Part shown: piece after piece, positions 39,892-52,804 of the stretch
Numbering within the stretch: the stretch's first letter is position 1
Layout of the letters: every line of letters starts with the position of its first letter
DNA from: Rotaria macrura
Lineage: Eukaryota; Rotifera; Eurotatoria; Philodinida; Philodinidae
NCBI GenBank assembly: GCA_900239685.1
Contig: OENT01000595.1
Span: 30,340 to 94,339, forward strand
DNA length: 64,000 bases
Direction of reading: 5' to 3'
Notes under the pieces: generated by a model
Told to the model about the DNA's origin: nothing
Database searches by the model: none
Seen by the model: only the letters and a program-made list of their open reading frames with translations
Made by a program: the position numbers and the translations under genes

Positions 39892-40781
39892 GGTACCCCT
39901 ACGTTTCGTCCCCTTACAGTTCGTCCCATACATTTCGTCCCCTTACATTTTGTCCCAAGTCATGAGTATTAATTACTATTAGAGAAAATATAATAGAAAT
40001 TTTATTGTACTAAATTCAAGCGCTTATTTTCAAGTTCATTGGGATACGAGTTAAATATTCCTCAATATTGTTCACATCATAAGACAGTACAATTCTTTTC
40101 AGTCGTGCATCAAGATTGTCCTAAGTCTTTTTCTTTTTTTTGGTGATTCACCAGCACGAATTTTTTATTTCATTTCTCAGACGAATGATGTGAATTCGAT
40201 TTGGATTAGGTGTGTGTGAGTGTTCAGACGGCTCTTTAAGAAATACTTCCATTTGAACATTTGTGTAACAACGACCGAAAAAACATGGATCGATGTAGAA
40301 ATTTTAGATTGAAAGATTTATACTTACTTCTGCAATTTCGATTTTCACAGCGAAATATTCTTTTTTCGTCTGTAATTCGATGTTGTGTGTACAAATGTCC
40401 CGCAAAATAAATCATTGAATTCCCACGAGAACTCTTCAAAAGTTCAATTCTACTCATTGTAAAGTTACTTTTCGAACTTATCCGAAATCGATGAATAACA
40501 ACTATACTACTGCACGCGATCAAATGACGAATAGAATATTATCACCGATACATGTTTACAATCGAGGGTGGTCATCGCCCATTCTTCATTGGCTTCTCAA
40601 AACACGATGATTCACTATTCACAACACTTAGTATTTACACAATAACTATTTCTAAATAACTATACAGATTGTTTCTTGTCAAGTCATGATCTATGTAACT
40701 GGGACAAAATGTAACTGGGACGCAATGTAAGGGACGAACTGTAAGGGGACGAAATTTAAGGGGACGAAATGAGTGGTCACC
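39892..40781. mobile_element. Mutator-like element (MULE) with perfect 9-bp target duplication
   Basis: The element is flanked on both sides by TATGGGCAT (39883-39891, 40782-40790), an exact 9-bp duplication characteristic of Mutator-type transposases. The ends are GGTACCCCTACG and, inverted, GGTGACCACTCA; both lead into tandem iterations of TTTCGTCCCCTTACA-like units. At 890 bp it is internally deleted: it keeps a FLYWCH zinc-finger segment (40148-40457) but no DDE transposase core. FLYWCH fingers are known companions of Phantom-type MULEs, which fits the 9-bp duplication. Confidence 0.78.
40148..40457 (-). pseudogene. FLYWCH zinc-finger fragment of the MULE
   Basis: First exon 40328-40457: MSRIELLKSSRGNSMIYF, then HLYTQHR, then FRCENRNC, the expected order of a FLYWCH finger (aromatic/Gly core, then CX4C), ending at the consensus donor A|GTAAGTA. 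Second exon from about 40275 continues with CYTNVQMEVFLKEPSEHSHTP, supplying the H-x-H zinc ligands. The acceptor now reads CG where AG is needed, and the frame hits TGA at 40148-40150. A one-base shift after a run of A would continue into a Lys-rich segment (AGESPKKKKK). So splice site and frame are both damaged. DNA-binding role in transposition is inferred from the family. Confidence 0.65.
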
Positions 40782-41322
40782 TATGGGCATATCTCAGAGA
40801 CATTCGATCGTAAAATTCTAACAAGGAGAAACTTTATCGAATAAGTATGTTCAAGTCGAAATCAGTCAATAAATTTTAATTGACACGGTGGATTTATAAG
40901 GTCTATAATCTAAAAGTGAAAATCATACTTAGAAATTGCTATTTGAATAGTTTCCAAATATCGATTGATCGATATAAGATGAAACTGAAGCATATTTTAT
41001 TACTTTAAAAACCCTAGAAAGTTTACATAGTTAATTTTCTACTATTTGTCATTAAAGATATTGACAATAATAAAACATCATTCGAACAGTATATAAAGAA
41101 AAACAACAATTTCTTAGAATTTTTCCCATTCGTCTTTCCTCATTAGTACATAGCATTATCTGATGGTAAAAAAAATTCATGTCTTTATAATTAAACCAGT
41201 AGAGAATTTTTTGAAAGTTTTATTCATTGGGCCGTCTATTCGATCTTAAGTTGTTTGTCTTATTAAAGGTTCTTGATTCAACGGTTCCTCTACTGAAGAA
41301 GAAAAACGTCATGAAAAATATG

Positions 41323-43382
41323 TCAAATCCATAATTCATATTTACTCGATTTAATGTCAACATCTGTTTTCTTTTTTTCAATAGGCTTTCTCGAGCATTG
41401 CCCAGTAATGATATAGTAAAGAGCGAAAATCACACCAGCACTTAAATTGAATATCGAAGATATTAAAAAAAGATTCGACTGCTGAGTGTATGTATAGATG
41501 AATGATGCAATAAGTAGACCCGTTCCACGACCTGTTTACGAATAAAGAAGACTGAATCAGTTATAAGAAGCAAACTGCAATTAATTTCTATACCTAAACC
41601 AAACCAAACACCTAGTGCAACTCCTTGTAGTGTTCCGGAAAGGCCAGGTGGTGCTAAAATAGATAATTATAGACGAAAACTAGTCTTGATATCAATTATA
41701 CGTCTATCATTGTAAATTTACCGATCGCATCTGCTTTTTGAGCAAGTAATACATAAAGAATGCCGAAACAAAAGAAATGCATCGCTTCCATACATACATA
41801 ATAGTAGGGTTGTTGTATAAAGTAGTATCCACCAAATCGTATGGCAAATGATAGAAATATGACTACTGATGCTATATTTTGACCTAAGAATTCAAGAACT
41901 CTAGCTGCTAAGTAAAAGGCAGCTACTTCAGCTATCGATGCTACTAATGACATCCAACCAATAATTGAATGTGCTTGACATGGTACTTTTTCATCGACAT
42001 ACAAATATAAGAACTAAAATTAGAAAAAAAGCAAACAAACGATCTTGTGAATTAATGCAATGAAACCCCATCAAAATGCTCTATGCTTACAGGATCAAGT
42101 GGTGCATAAGACATGCCCCAAATGAATGCAAGAAAAAGAAAAATAATAACGTCAACATTTTTCAATAGAGCAACAAGTTGAGATAATTTCGATTGAGATG
42201 TAATTTTTCTTGTTTTGTTTTTGTTAAATTTCGATGGTTCTTCAAGTTCTATTTCTTGATCTATGTTTTCATTCTCATTGTCTGATTCAATACGAATAAA
42301 ACTTGTTACAAAAATACAAATAACAGTCGTAATAGAAAACATAATTATGTAAACATAGGCTGTATGGAAAATTTGATAAGCAATGCTAGCTAAAAATGCT
42401 GATAAACCAAAACCAACTGTACCATAAACACGTTGTTTTCCGAAGATTTTTGGATCATGTAAACTAGCAAAACCAATTGATGCACCTATTGAAATAGCAT
42501 TTTGTATAAGACTTGTTCCAATGACAAATAAAAGCGAATAGACAAGAATATACGGAATTTTATTAGCATAGCGTGGTCCATGGCAATAATGTGCTATCGA
42601 ACAAGTTATTTCACAAGTAGCTAATTGAGAAGATGTACTATCAATATTGTGTAATAATTCTAAATAGAATTAGTTTTATGAGTTAACAAATCACAAAAAT
42701 ATTCTTTGATCTTCTAACCTAGGCTTTGATTTAATTCTTGTTGTTTAATAGCCTGATCAATCGACACTTGATATTTGATTCCACATGAATTTAGTTCACT
42801 CATATGACTTGTATCTTTGATTTCTTTGAAATCACTTGGTTTCATTGTAAATTTTAGAAAAATTGTTTTCATTCCATTATTATTTGATATTGTATCAGCT
42901 AGAGTACAATTTGCTTGATATGAACATCCACATTGTGATCTTGACGCACATTTTGTGGCTACTTCTTGACTAGCACAAAAAGCTAATGTATAACCATAAC
43001 TTTGATCATGATTCATAGAAGCTTCTATATTACGTGATTGAATCGGTGGTAGAAAAAATATAACCCCATAAGTGATAGCTGTTATTGTAAGAATAAGATT
43101 AAATGTAAATAGATATCGACGAGAATAATCAGCAATCAAACCGAATAATGGATTGGTAAAAAAGATTAAAAATGGTATAATTATATTCATATACGATAAT
43201 TCAGTATTTGATAAACCACGAGCACGTAATGTTATATTTAATATTGGATAAATCATACCGAATGCTGAATAAAAGAGAAAGTAATGGGATTTCAAAAGAA
43301 TATAGTACTGATGAACGAATGGTAGCGATGATCTTGAACGGTGTACATTTGCCGTCGGTGCTAGCATTGATGGTGATTCCAT
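41323..43382 (-). CDS. MFSD6-like major facilitator superfamily transporter
   Basis: Five exons on the minus strand: 43382-42719, 42659-42091, 42013-41722, 41653-41594, 41531-41323, giving 597 aa to a TGA at 41323-41325. All junctions are GT..AG and phases agree; introns are 59-77 bp. Family marks are the first helix (FLFYSAFGMIYPILNI), the MFS signature FGLIADYSRR at residues 80-89, a Cys-rich loop with CGCSYQANC, the seventh-helix approach GKQRVYGTVGFGLSAFLA, the LDPFLYLYVDE segment formed across the second intron, and APPGLSGTLQG..FGLGRGTG spanning exons 3-5. About 12 membrane helices are expected, with an acidic/Lys-rich cytoplasmic loop at about 330-365. Substrate unknown; the family was named after macrophage MHC receptor 2 homologues. 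It looks intact. Confidence 0.85.
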
Positions 43383-46300
43383 TCTTTATCTTCTTTTTTC
43401 TTTCGCTATGTTTCAATACAAAACAACTTCAGATCTAAAACATAGATTAAACATTTGTTACTTTGTCAGTGACGAAGCTAATAAGCTTCCAGTAAGTAAT
43501 AAATGTCATGTATGTATCTGATATTTATTAAAATTGAGTAGAAGCCAAAAAGAAAAAACTGCAGAGAACAAAATCAACATTCTTTTCGCTGCTCTTGCGT
43601 CTACTTTAAGTTAAAAACGAGTGAAAGAAACCGCGATATATCTTATAAAAATGCATCCATGTAGTAGACCACAAAAATGCTTAAACCTGTCGAATATGGT
43701 TGTTATCAAAATGTGTTTGAAAAAAGAGAAAAAAAACCATCATCGATGAACTTTGGTCTGCAAAATTTTTCTTATTCGTTATCATAACCTTATCGCATAG
43801 TAATAAAAAATGAAGAAAATAAAGAAATACATATGTATGAGCATATTAACGACTCTCGTTAGAATGTATTACAAATAACAATTTTTGCCTTGAGGATATA
43901 ATACCAAACAGAGTAAAGCTGAGAGAAAGAAAAAGATAAGCTGATAACAAACATGAGATGGATATACTTTGCTCTGTGGACTACCCTTTTTTGTAACGCC
44001 GTTCGATTGAAGTCAACGCATATAGAAAAAAGTGTATATATATATATATATAGATTTAAATTACACAGTATCTTAGAATTTACTTTTTTCAGATGAGTCA
44101 ATAGTCGTTTCAAGTAAACGAAAAGTAAAAAAAAGGTACGAAATTCGACAGAATATCAATTACAATTTTCTACTGCTTCTGTTCTTAAACATTATACTAA
44201 ATAGACGACATGAAACGATATTTTTTTTCGAATAACGTTCGCATACACTATTAGCATTATGTTTTTTTCGTGTCCTTAATTTTTGAATATAAAATTTAAC
44301 GATCGGAAATTTGATATTTCATCTTTTTTTGTTCAATAGAATTCGACATTTTGCAAAGAAAGTGTTTCGATAATTACATTTACATCTAACATATGCTTTC
44401 TATCGAAGTGAATGTACTGGTTTTAACTTCTTCTTTTCATTTCATATTTTTATGATCTCAAACACAAAGGAGATTCTACGTCTATAAATCATCGATCGTA
44501 CAGCTTTACAATAAAAAGAACTAAACACTGTGTCAATACCATAAAAGGCAACATAAAAATTTAAACAAAGAAACCTATATCAACTAGAGTAGTATTAGTT
44601 ATATTACTTTCATTGTTATTAGTTGCATCGCCTGATGAAATCGTTGAATATGAAGATAAATTTTTCACATTTCAGTAAAAAGAATACTACATAAATAGAA
44701 TGAGATTAAATATATTTTTCAGATGAAACCAAACATTCTATTATATTAGATTATCGATCAATCAAGAAATAACGAAAACTATTATCACAATCTAAAATAA
44801 TTGTACATAAATATTTATAACGAAAATATGTAGATAAGAAATCTACTTCATGATAAATTGTCTGTTTGACATCTATCGAAAACTATTCAGTCTTTCATGC
44901 AACGATGTACACTGTAGTTCGAATTGGAGGAGCGTGCGCAAGTCAAAAAATGGAACATATTATTTTTAGAAATGTAAGCAGATCACAATAACAAACAGAT
45001 GATTTGAATCGAAAGACATATAAATGTTGAAGAATAAGAAATGAGCAGGAACATGCATTGCTCGTTGACTTATTCAACTTCGACTATTATAAAAAGCAAC
45101 AAAATTGAACATCAGCATACTACACCGAAGTCATCAACCTTAATTTTTTAACGTTCTTGAAATAGACCGAATCAACGCTTAGCCAAATTTCATCAAAATC
45201 AAAGCAGTTTATTTCATAGGATTATAAATTAATACACATGAATAAACTGAAATAGAATTTGTTTTTAAACTGTTACAAACAAAGAAATCACACACCGAAT
45301 TATGACTGTGTAAGCCATATTTGCCTTACTGTAAACTTTTTCTTTTATACAAGATGATGGTAAGTAGAATCTTTCTTGTTTACACTTCGAAGAGCAGAAA
45401 CTTCTGCAATGAAATAACTAGAGGATGCTTTTTCTTCTTAGTCACAGTTTTTTGTAGATTTGTTTCAGTTACGAAAACCGTCGAGGCAAAGCTAGGAAAG
45501 AAACAGAGGGAATTCTTTCAGATGATATGTCTTCATTTTTGTTCAGAATGTTTTGGTTAAAGAATTTCTTTGTACGTGTATGTTTATTTGTACTCTTCTT
45601 GATAAGCACGTTTTTTTTATTCTTATTGTATTAACTTCTTCTGAATATTTTAGAATACGTGTTATCGCTATTGTTATCTATCTATGTATATGCTGTCTTT
45701 CTAAGAAGAATCGCAGTGATTGTTGGCATTCTTCTGATTCTATAATTCTTTCACTTCTTCGTTATTATATTCTTTCTGAAGCTTGAAATAAAGTTTGAAC
45801 TCGCGTTCATTTAAAAAACAACCAAAATTTACAGTTTTCTAAAGAATAATAATGGAACAACTATCAGCGTATTGTTTCGAAATGTTCACAGTAAATTGTC
45901 ACATATAATTTTAGCAGCTATGTTCATTATTTTTCTATCGGAGAAAAGTTAGTTTGGAAGAATTACCGCTATAAATATCTTTCCAAACAGAAATACAATG
46001 TAACACATTGCGTTCTATTTATTATGTATAACAAAAGAAAACGCGTTCAAAAGTTTATATTTGCAACGACTTGAGTAATTTCATTAGAGAAAAACTTATG
46101 TAAGAGATTATTTTAATGAATCCTTTTTGTAGAGAAATAATTTTTCTAACTTAAGACATAGAAGACATGTATTGATGTGAGAATACCATGAAGCATATGT
46201 CATAATGTATGATGCGAAACTAATGACGCAATATGTTGACCTCTATTACACTTCTATGGAAGAGCGATGACGGAAAGCGTTGTTAGTCACGAGAGAGAGC

Positions 46301-48423
46301 ATCTTGTGTTCTCTTCCATTATTATATGTAACTTACTTTTAAAACAGTGTTTATCAATGAAACAAAAGAAACAAGAATCTAAAAGAAATGAATCTACAGT
46401 GTTCGTGACGTTCATAAAAGCAGGGCACGTTTGTAGTACCTGTATATATTATGATACTTATTCGATCAGAGAGCTACATCAAGAACAATACTTATAATCA
46501 GCTGATAGAACATTATTGCTTGATTGGAATCATTTATAATCTAGAGTTATTAAAAACTTCGAAATGATATGAAACGAGAAAAATTGACGTAATAAATGTC
46601 GCATTTGTCATAAGAACTGATAAAGAAAACTGTGTCTTTCTTATCGGACTTTGTTTAATGGACTCATTTAGAATGTTTTGCATTTGACAATAGAATTCGT
46701 TCAAATTACTACATCAATTACAAAGTAATATGAGTTGAAATATTTCTCCATATCCTTCTTGCGACTTCATCGCTGATATTTCATGGAAAAAAACGCAATT
46801 TAATATCAAACCTTGACAACGAGAAAGCGAAGATTTATTTTTCTAATGTGAGTTTAATTTTCTAGAGTTCGGCTGTATTTTATTAAAATCAGATTCATGC
46901 CAAACAAGTGTAAAAGACCTCCACATTCTATTTTGTGCTAAACATCAAGTCTGAAAGAATTAGCTGCAGTTTTGCTCAGTATTCACTGTTAACTGGTATC
47001 TTTCGTTAAAACAAGATACTAAACATATAAAGTCCAAGAATTGATGTCATGAAACACAGTATAGTTGAAAATAAAACGAAACAAGAACTTCATATAAGTG
47101 TCGTTCATTCGGTTGAGACGTGAATGTAAAATGATTCTGTGCAGAAAATTTTCAATTGGTAGAACAGCACGAAAATATGGCGTTACAAACGAACATTGAG
47201 AGACTGTGAGAGCTTTCTTTTGATACTAAAAACAATTATTGGCCACTGTTTGTTAATATTACTCACTGTAAATGTCTCTACGCTGAAGTGACGGGCTGTA
47301 TTGAGAATTACAATTCATCTTGATCGAAGCATTGCTTATAAAAGAAAATGATTCAATATCCAAAATAAGTACACATGAAATCTTGCATAGAATACTTGTT
47401 TTGTCAATGTTATAGTTTTCCCGACACCAATCAAACTGAAAAAATGATATTTATTTTTTTGACGGAGTAATTCGAAATCCATCTACTTAGTTGTTCATGC
47501 TATAAAAACAAGTGATAGTTCTGCAAATACTGCCTGTAGAATGATATATATTTATATCTGATGTTTTACTCATCCAAGATCAAAGAAACCATGAAGTGCT
47601 TGATTTTACATTGACGAATAACTGCAAACAATCCTATGAGCAACAAAAAAAATTTGCATTACTAAACTGATTACTTTGCTAAACATAATCTGAAGAATTA
47701 GTCTCGTAAATGTAACTGGCCTAAGCCATATGAAATACCATAACTAATGTATTTCAATGTTTCAGAAAGTCAAGGTGAAGTTGTAAGAAAAAGACAAGGA
47801 ATTAGCTTGATATTTGTTTTACCATGGTACATTTACCAATCAAATTAGCCTTTTGAGTAACTGTACTACATCAAGAATAATGTCATTGAAATGATACATC
47901 GTATCTATGAGTATGAAGCAAAAATAAGTTCATCATATAAAGCAACGACCGGCAAATTGATTGGAAAATGTTAGTGGAGTTATTATTGATGATGCATTGT
48001 TACTGAAACATTTCAACATGTATCTAGCATGGACTTCCCATAATAGATAAGAATATTCCGCCAACAACAAAAATGGCATTGACATGAAGTTATTTCATCG
48101 AAATGCATGTAAACGAAAAAGTATCGATACAACAATTAACCATTCAAAGTTTGAAACTTGCAGAATTGAAACAACAATAAAAAAATGTTTCGTAAATAAT
48201 TATATCAGTGTTGCCGGCAATTAGCAAGAACAACTATATCATATTTCAATTTTTAATTTATCAAGGATTTGAATAACGATTTGCCTATCTTCATTGCTTT
48301 TCGAAAAAATGAAATATTTAATAACAGTAACTTTTTATATTGGCTTTGATCACAGTCATTGTTTCGATTGGACATATCACTTATATGGGGACAGTAAAAA
48401 AATATTTTCTTTACCAGAACTAG
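43383..48423. other. Intergenic, no gene seen
   Basis: About 5 kb of AT-rich DNA with short low-complexity frames; an (AT)n tract lies at 44034-44052. Confidence 0.45.
44034..44052. repeat. (AT)n microsatellite
   Basis: Alternating T/A run in intergenic DNA. Confidence 0.8.
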
Positions 48424-49058
48424 GGGTGCACCACATTCTAGAACATGTTATGAAAAATGACATCTTTTCCGAATGAAGGATACGTTGGTTTGAGAACTTT
48501 TGATATTGTTCTAGACCAGATTTTTCTGCTGTATGTTTTTCTTTAGTGGGATTTTGTGACAATCAAATCCTGTCACACTCACCTTAATTTAAATCTGGTG
48601 TCTTTCAGTGGCAAAAACTTCAAAATAAATTTGTAAAGAGGGTGCAAAACTAAGCACAAAAGACATGAAAAAATGATGTTGAATCAATCACTATCAATGC
48701 TAGAAATATTTAAAAACCTCATTTGAAATTCAAGGAATTGACTGGAAATGGTTGTACCCTGTTTGCAAAACCACATGTCCAGCATTAATAGTTATTGATT
48801 CAACATAATTTCTTCATATCATTTGAGCTTAGTTTTGAACCCTCTTTCCGAATTTATTTTGAAGTTTTTGCTACTGAAAGACACCAGTTTTAAATTAAGT
48901 TGAGTGTGACAGGATTTGATTATCACAAAATCTCACTAAAGATAAACATACAGCAAATAAATCTGGTCTAGAACAATATAAAAAGTTCCCAAACAAACGT
49001 ATCCTTCATTCGGAAAAGATGTCATTTTTCATAACATGTTCTAGAATGTGGTGCACCC
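48424..49058. mobile_element. Foldback element with arms of at least 232 bp
   Basis: Both ends read GGGTGCACCACATTCTAGAA inward. Left arm 48424-48655 and right arm 48826-49058 are inverted copies with scattered mismatches. Pairing resumes at 48674-48699 against 48781-48806, so nearly the whole 635 bp could fold into one hairpin with a loop of about 80 bp. No coding capacity. CCAGAAC occurs close to both ends but not in register, so no clean target duplication is established. Confidence 0.75.
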
Positions 49059-49403
49059 GTATCCAGAACCAATCGTGTTCAAAATAGTGTGTATTCACAT
49101 ACCCAAAATGAAATTGAAACACAAAATCTAATTATTGCACTTGAAATATTAATAGGTAGATATGGAAGAACTTAAACACGAATCATTGCCGATTGAGTCA
49201 ATCTTGAAACTTCATGGTATGAGACAAATTTTATTTTCATAATTAGTTTTCAACAATCAAAATATTCATGCTAGACAAATTCTCAAATAATAAAATAATA
49301 CTGAAAATGTGAATATCATTCTTCTTTACTCTATAGTCGTATAGACTATGATTTCCAATGTTAACATTTGCAGTCAAGAAAAAGGTGTTTTACTAAACCT
49401 ACA

Positions 49404-49563
49404 ACAATGTTCTCCGAGCTGTGCAGAATATAAAAAAGGGGTTTTTGAAATTCAAGTAACTTTAAAAGATCCTTCACTTGGATACACAGGCCAAACATGT
49501 AAAGACTCCACTCCATGAATTTGAAAACCCATTTTTAATTCTGCACACTTCGGAGAACATTGT
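49404..49563. mobile_element. 160-bp hairpin MITE
   Basis: Ends ACAATGTTCTCCGAG and, inverted, ACAATGTTCTCCGAA; the pairing continues through GTGCAGAATTA-like and AAAACCC/GGGTTTT segments towards the centre. Class unknown; no target duplication found. Confidence 0.6.
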
Positions 49564-51097
49564 CGGGGTGGGAGGGCGGTTCGACAAAATAACTTTCTTT
49601 CGGTGTTGAGGATGTAAAATTTTAATTTTTACACTTTAATTTCAATGAATATTCTCACAACGTTTCTAATAGAACCCATGTAAAAAAAATCAAAAAATTG
49701 ATTAAAAGTCGATTATTTCGTGATATTTTTAACAAAATGTTTTTACATGGGAAATCTGAAATAGAATCAAACAGCATGTGTTTTCAAACAGTAAAATACG
49801 AATCGACTCTATTTTTTCGATAAGGTAATACAAACTTTGTATTACACAAGTTCCAAGATATAGATTAATCGAATACGATAAAAATAAACTCCATGTGTTC
49901 ATCACTGTCACCTGAAATTAAAAATTCCAGCGCATTAACTTTAACGACTCTCATTGAGTGTTAACTATGTCTAGGGATGACACTTTAACTTTGAAAAACT
50001 TTGAAAATCTTTACAATTATTTCGAAAATACCAAATTCGAGATTTTTGTAAAACCTTTTTGTTCAAGGGTAGAAGGCAAAAACTCGGTAAATAGATCTAT
50101 ATGATTTTGCACAGAAGAACAAGAGTGCCATCCCGACGTCTTAAGCGTTTGAATCTTATGGAGACTCACATGAGAGTTTCCTCAAGCAGACATAAACAGA
50201 AAAAGTTGTGACGATTATGATAAAAAATACAGTATTATTGATTTTCATACCAAAAAACGCACTGATTAATTCATTTTGTTTCCTAAATCCCCACGAAAAT
50301 GATCCTGAAGATTGGATACTTTTCTTTTAACCAACTAAATCCAATTGGAATTCGGGATTGGTAATGTCTTTCGGATCCTGCTTTACATTTTTAATGGAAT
50401 GTCACGTAAGCTTTTAGTCAACCTATAGTAATGCAAACACATACTAATTAGAACCTAATTAATAGAATATAGTCCATCGGTCGGATTTATTTGTAAATCC
50501 GTCTCCGGAAATCCTACTAGATTTTGCCGGCTGATCGGATACGATACGACCCAATCGGATTTGGTGTCGGACTGATTCACCTAGTTGCAATCAATGTGAT
50601 TTCTTTTCTATTCATTTGATTTGAAAAGAAAATAGACACAAGGGATTGCAGACTAGGTCTCGATCGAAAACGCCGGTAGCCAACGGTGTAGCTGTGGGTG
50701 TGGATAAAAAGGCGAAATGTGAACCAATTATATCTATCCTTGTGTTTATCTACGCTCACCCACCTAAATCTGCACTCGATTAAACCTGATTGTGAATTCT
50801 AGATCATAGTTCGAAATGATCATTGTAGGACTTTTTACTATCGACAAAGTTTACTTATTCACATGAGAACACACAATTTGTCATATTCGAATGGATACTT
50901 GGTAAAAAATCTCTACTTAAGTTAACCATTAAAATCGAATGTTTGTTTGAAACGTCAACTCTCAAGCACGGGTTTATTTATTGCACATGAGTCAAGAAAA
51001 AAACATAAAAGAGATTAGAAGAAATATTAGTAGCACTAACTACAAGTTAGAAGCAGTGAATGGAAATAAAAAGCAACTCAAAACGAAAACCTAGTCC
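49564..51097. other. Intergenic, no gene seen
   Basis: No convincing gene. At 49975-50137 weak inverted ends (GGGATGACACTTT and GGGATGGCACTCT) may mark another small element, with ATGTCT and ACGTCT flanks. A CG-richer patch at 50465-50580 with CGGATTT iterations may be a degraded repeat. Confidence 0.35.
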
Positions 51098-52804
51098 CTA
51101 ACAAGTCTGCAGAAAGATCTGCAAATTGTCGGAACCTTCGTTTGCGACTGCAAAGTCCATCTTTCCATCATTGTTAAAATCACCACCCGATACTGAAAAC
51201 GGAACAGTCCCATAGCCGATTGACAACACCTTTATATCGGTGAATGAGCCATTTCCATATCCTATCAATACACCTACAGTGTTCACTCCCTGATTCGCAA
51301 CTATAATGTCTAGTAAATTGTCATTATTAAAATCTTCAGCGACTATAGCACAAGGATGAGATCCTGAACCAGTCGAAAACGTTTTTTGGTTTGAAAACGA
51401 ACCGTTACCCATTCCAAGAAATACACCAATATTTTCACTGTCACGATTTGTGACCACAATGTCAGGTAAGGTATCGTTGTTGAAATCACCAACAGCAATA
51501 GATCCTGGAGACAAATCAGTTGAATATGATACCCGTTTTGCGAAAGTCCCATTGCTAAATGCTAGAAAAATGCCGACATTGTTGTTGCTCGAATCTGCAA
51601 TTCCAATATCTTTTTGACCATCGTTGTTAAAATCTCCAATGATTAATGAACTAGGTAGAGATCCATTGCCAGTTAGCAGACTAATTGCGTTTAGGAAACT
51701 TTCCTGTGGATACCCGAGATGGATACTTAATAGTCCAGCATTAGTGTTACTGACAACAATATCTAGTCGGTTGTCGTGATTAAAATCCCCAGCAGCAACA
51801 GAAAAAGGACTCACACCTGTTGAGTACGCCATTTGCTTAACAAAAATGCCATTACCATATCCGAGTAGCACACTGACAGAGTTGTCATTCCAATTGGCAA
51901 CGATAATATCCAGTCGATTGTCGTTATTAGCATCACCAACAGTTACCCCAAACGGCTGACCACCAGTTGAATATGTTGCTTGATCTGCGAAAGAACCATC
52001 GCCATGTCCGAGAAGAACACTCACATTATTGTCCTTCGAATTAGAAACTACGATATCCAGATGGGTGTCATTATTAAAATCACCAACAGCTACGCTGTAC
52101 GGTGTAGTGCCAGTTAAATATGTCTCTTGCTCTGCGAAAGAGCCATCGCCATTTCCGAGAAAAACGCTAAGAGTGTTATCACCACCATTAACACAGACGA
52201 TATCCAGATGGGTGTCATTATTAAAATCACCAACAGCTACGCCGTACGGTGAAGTACCAGTTAAATATGTCTCTTGATCTGCGAAAGATCCATCGCCATT
52301 TCCGAGAAGAACACTTAGAGTGTCATCATCAGCATTAACACAGGCGATATCCAGTAGGTTGTCGTTATTAAAATCACCAACAGCTACACCACACGGTGTA
52401 GTACCAGTTGAATATGTATTTTGATTTGCAAAAGAACCATTGCCATATCCGAGAAGAACGCTCACAGTATTGTCATTCAAATTGGCCGAGACGATATCTA
52501 GCAGGGTGTCGTTATTAATGTCACCAATAGCTAAGGCGTAGGGAGCAGAACCAGTTGAATATGTAGTTTGATTTGCAAAAGAACCATTACCATATCCGAG
52601 AATTACACTCACACTGCGGATATTCCTATTAGCAACGACGATATCCAGTTGATTGTCGCCATTAAACTCACCTACAACTACTGATCTTGGTCGATTACCA
52701 ATCCAGTAACTCGTGTGATGACTGAAAGGTGCAATGTCATTTGTTAGAAACATATCTACACGATCAGTGTCATTATATGCAACCGCAATATGAATTGTTC
52801 GCAT
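51098..52804 (-). CDS. FG-GAP/VCBS repeat protein, 568 aa
   Basis: One open frame made almost wholly of about eleven repeats of roughly 49 residues, each with the core YSTGxxPxxVAVGDFNNDxxLDIVVANxxDNxVSVLLGYGNGSF. The DxNxD..D loop is the Ca2+-binding turn of FG-GAP/VCBS blades, and GNGS/GNGT are N-glycosylation sequons in most blades. Repeats of this kind build beta-propellers that bind ligands outside the cell. The N-terminus begins inside a blade (MRTIHIAVAYNDTDRVD) and has no signal peptide or membrane helix, so either upstream exons are missed or the gene is 5'-truncated. The blades at about 52050-52110 and 52200-52260 are near-identical at a 147-bp spacing. Its 917-aa paralogue lies 2.3 kb upstream on the same strand. 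Confidence 0.8.
   Translation of the reverse strand: MRTIHIAVAYNDTDRVDMFLTNDIAPFSHHTSYWIGNRPRSVVVGEFNGDNQLDIVVANRNIRSVSVILGYGNGSFANQTTYSTGSAPYALAIGDINNDTLLDIVSANLNDNTVSVLLGYGNGSFANQNTYSTGTTPCGVAVGDFNNDNLLDIACVNADDDTLSVLLGNGDGSFADQETYLTGTSPYGVAVGDFNNDTHLDIVCVNGGDNTLSVFLGNGDGSFAEQETYLTGTTPYSVAVGDFNNDTHLDIVVSNSKDNNVSVLLGHGDGSFADQATYSTGGQPFGVTVGDANNDNRLDIIVANWNDNSVSVLLGYGNGIFVKQMAYSTGVSPFSVAAGDFNHDNRLDIVVSNTNAGLLSIHLGYPQESFLNAISLLTGNGSLPSSLIIGDFNNDGQKDIGIADSSNNNVGIFLAFSNGTFAKRVSYSTDLSPGSIAVGDFNNDTLPDIVVTNRDSENIGVFLGMGNGSFSNQKTFSTGSGSHPCAIVAEDFNNDNLLDIIVANQGVNTVGVLIGYGNGSFTDIKVLSIGYGTVPFSVSGGDFNNDGKMDFAVANEGSDNLQIFLQTC

Noticed and set aside
49975-50137. Possible small element with GGGATGRCACTYT ends
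   Set aside because: Ends are short and the flanking repeat (ATGTCT/ACGTCT) has an unusual length; kept only as a note.
52029-52277. Plus-strand frame with an internal repeat
   Set aside because: Antisense shadow of two near-identical FG-GAP blades.
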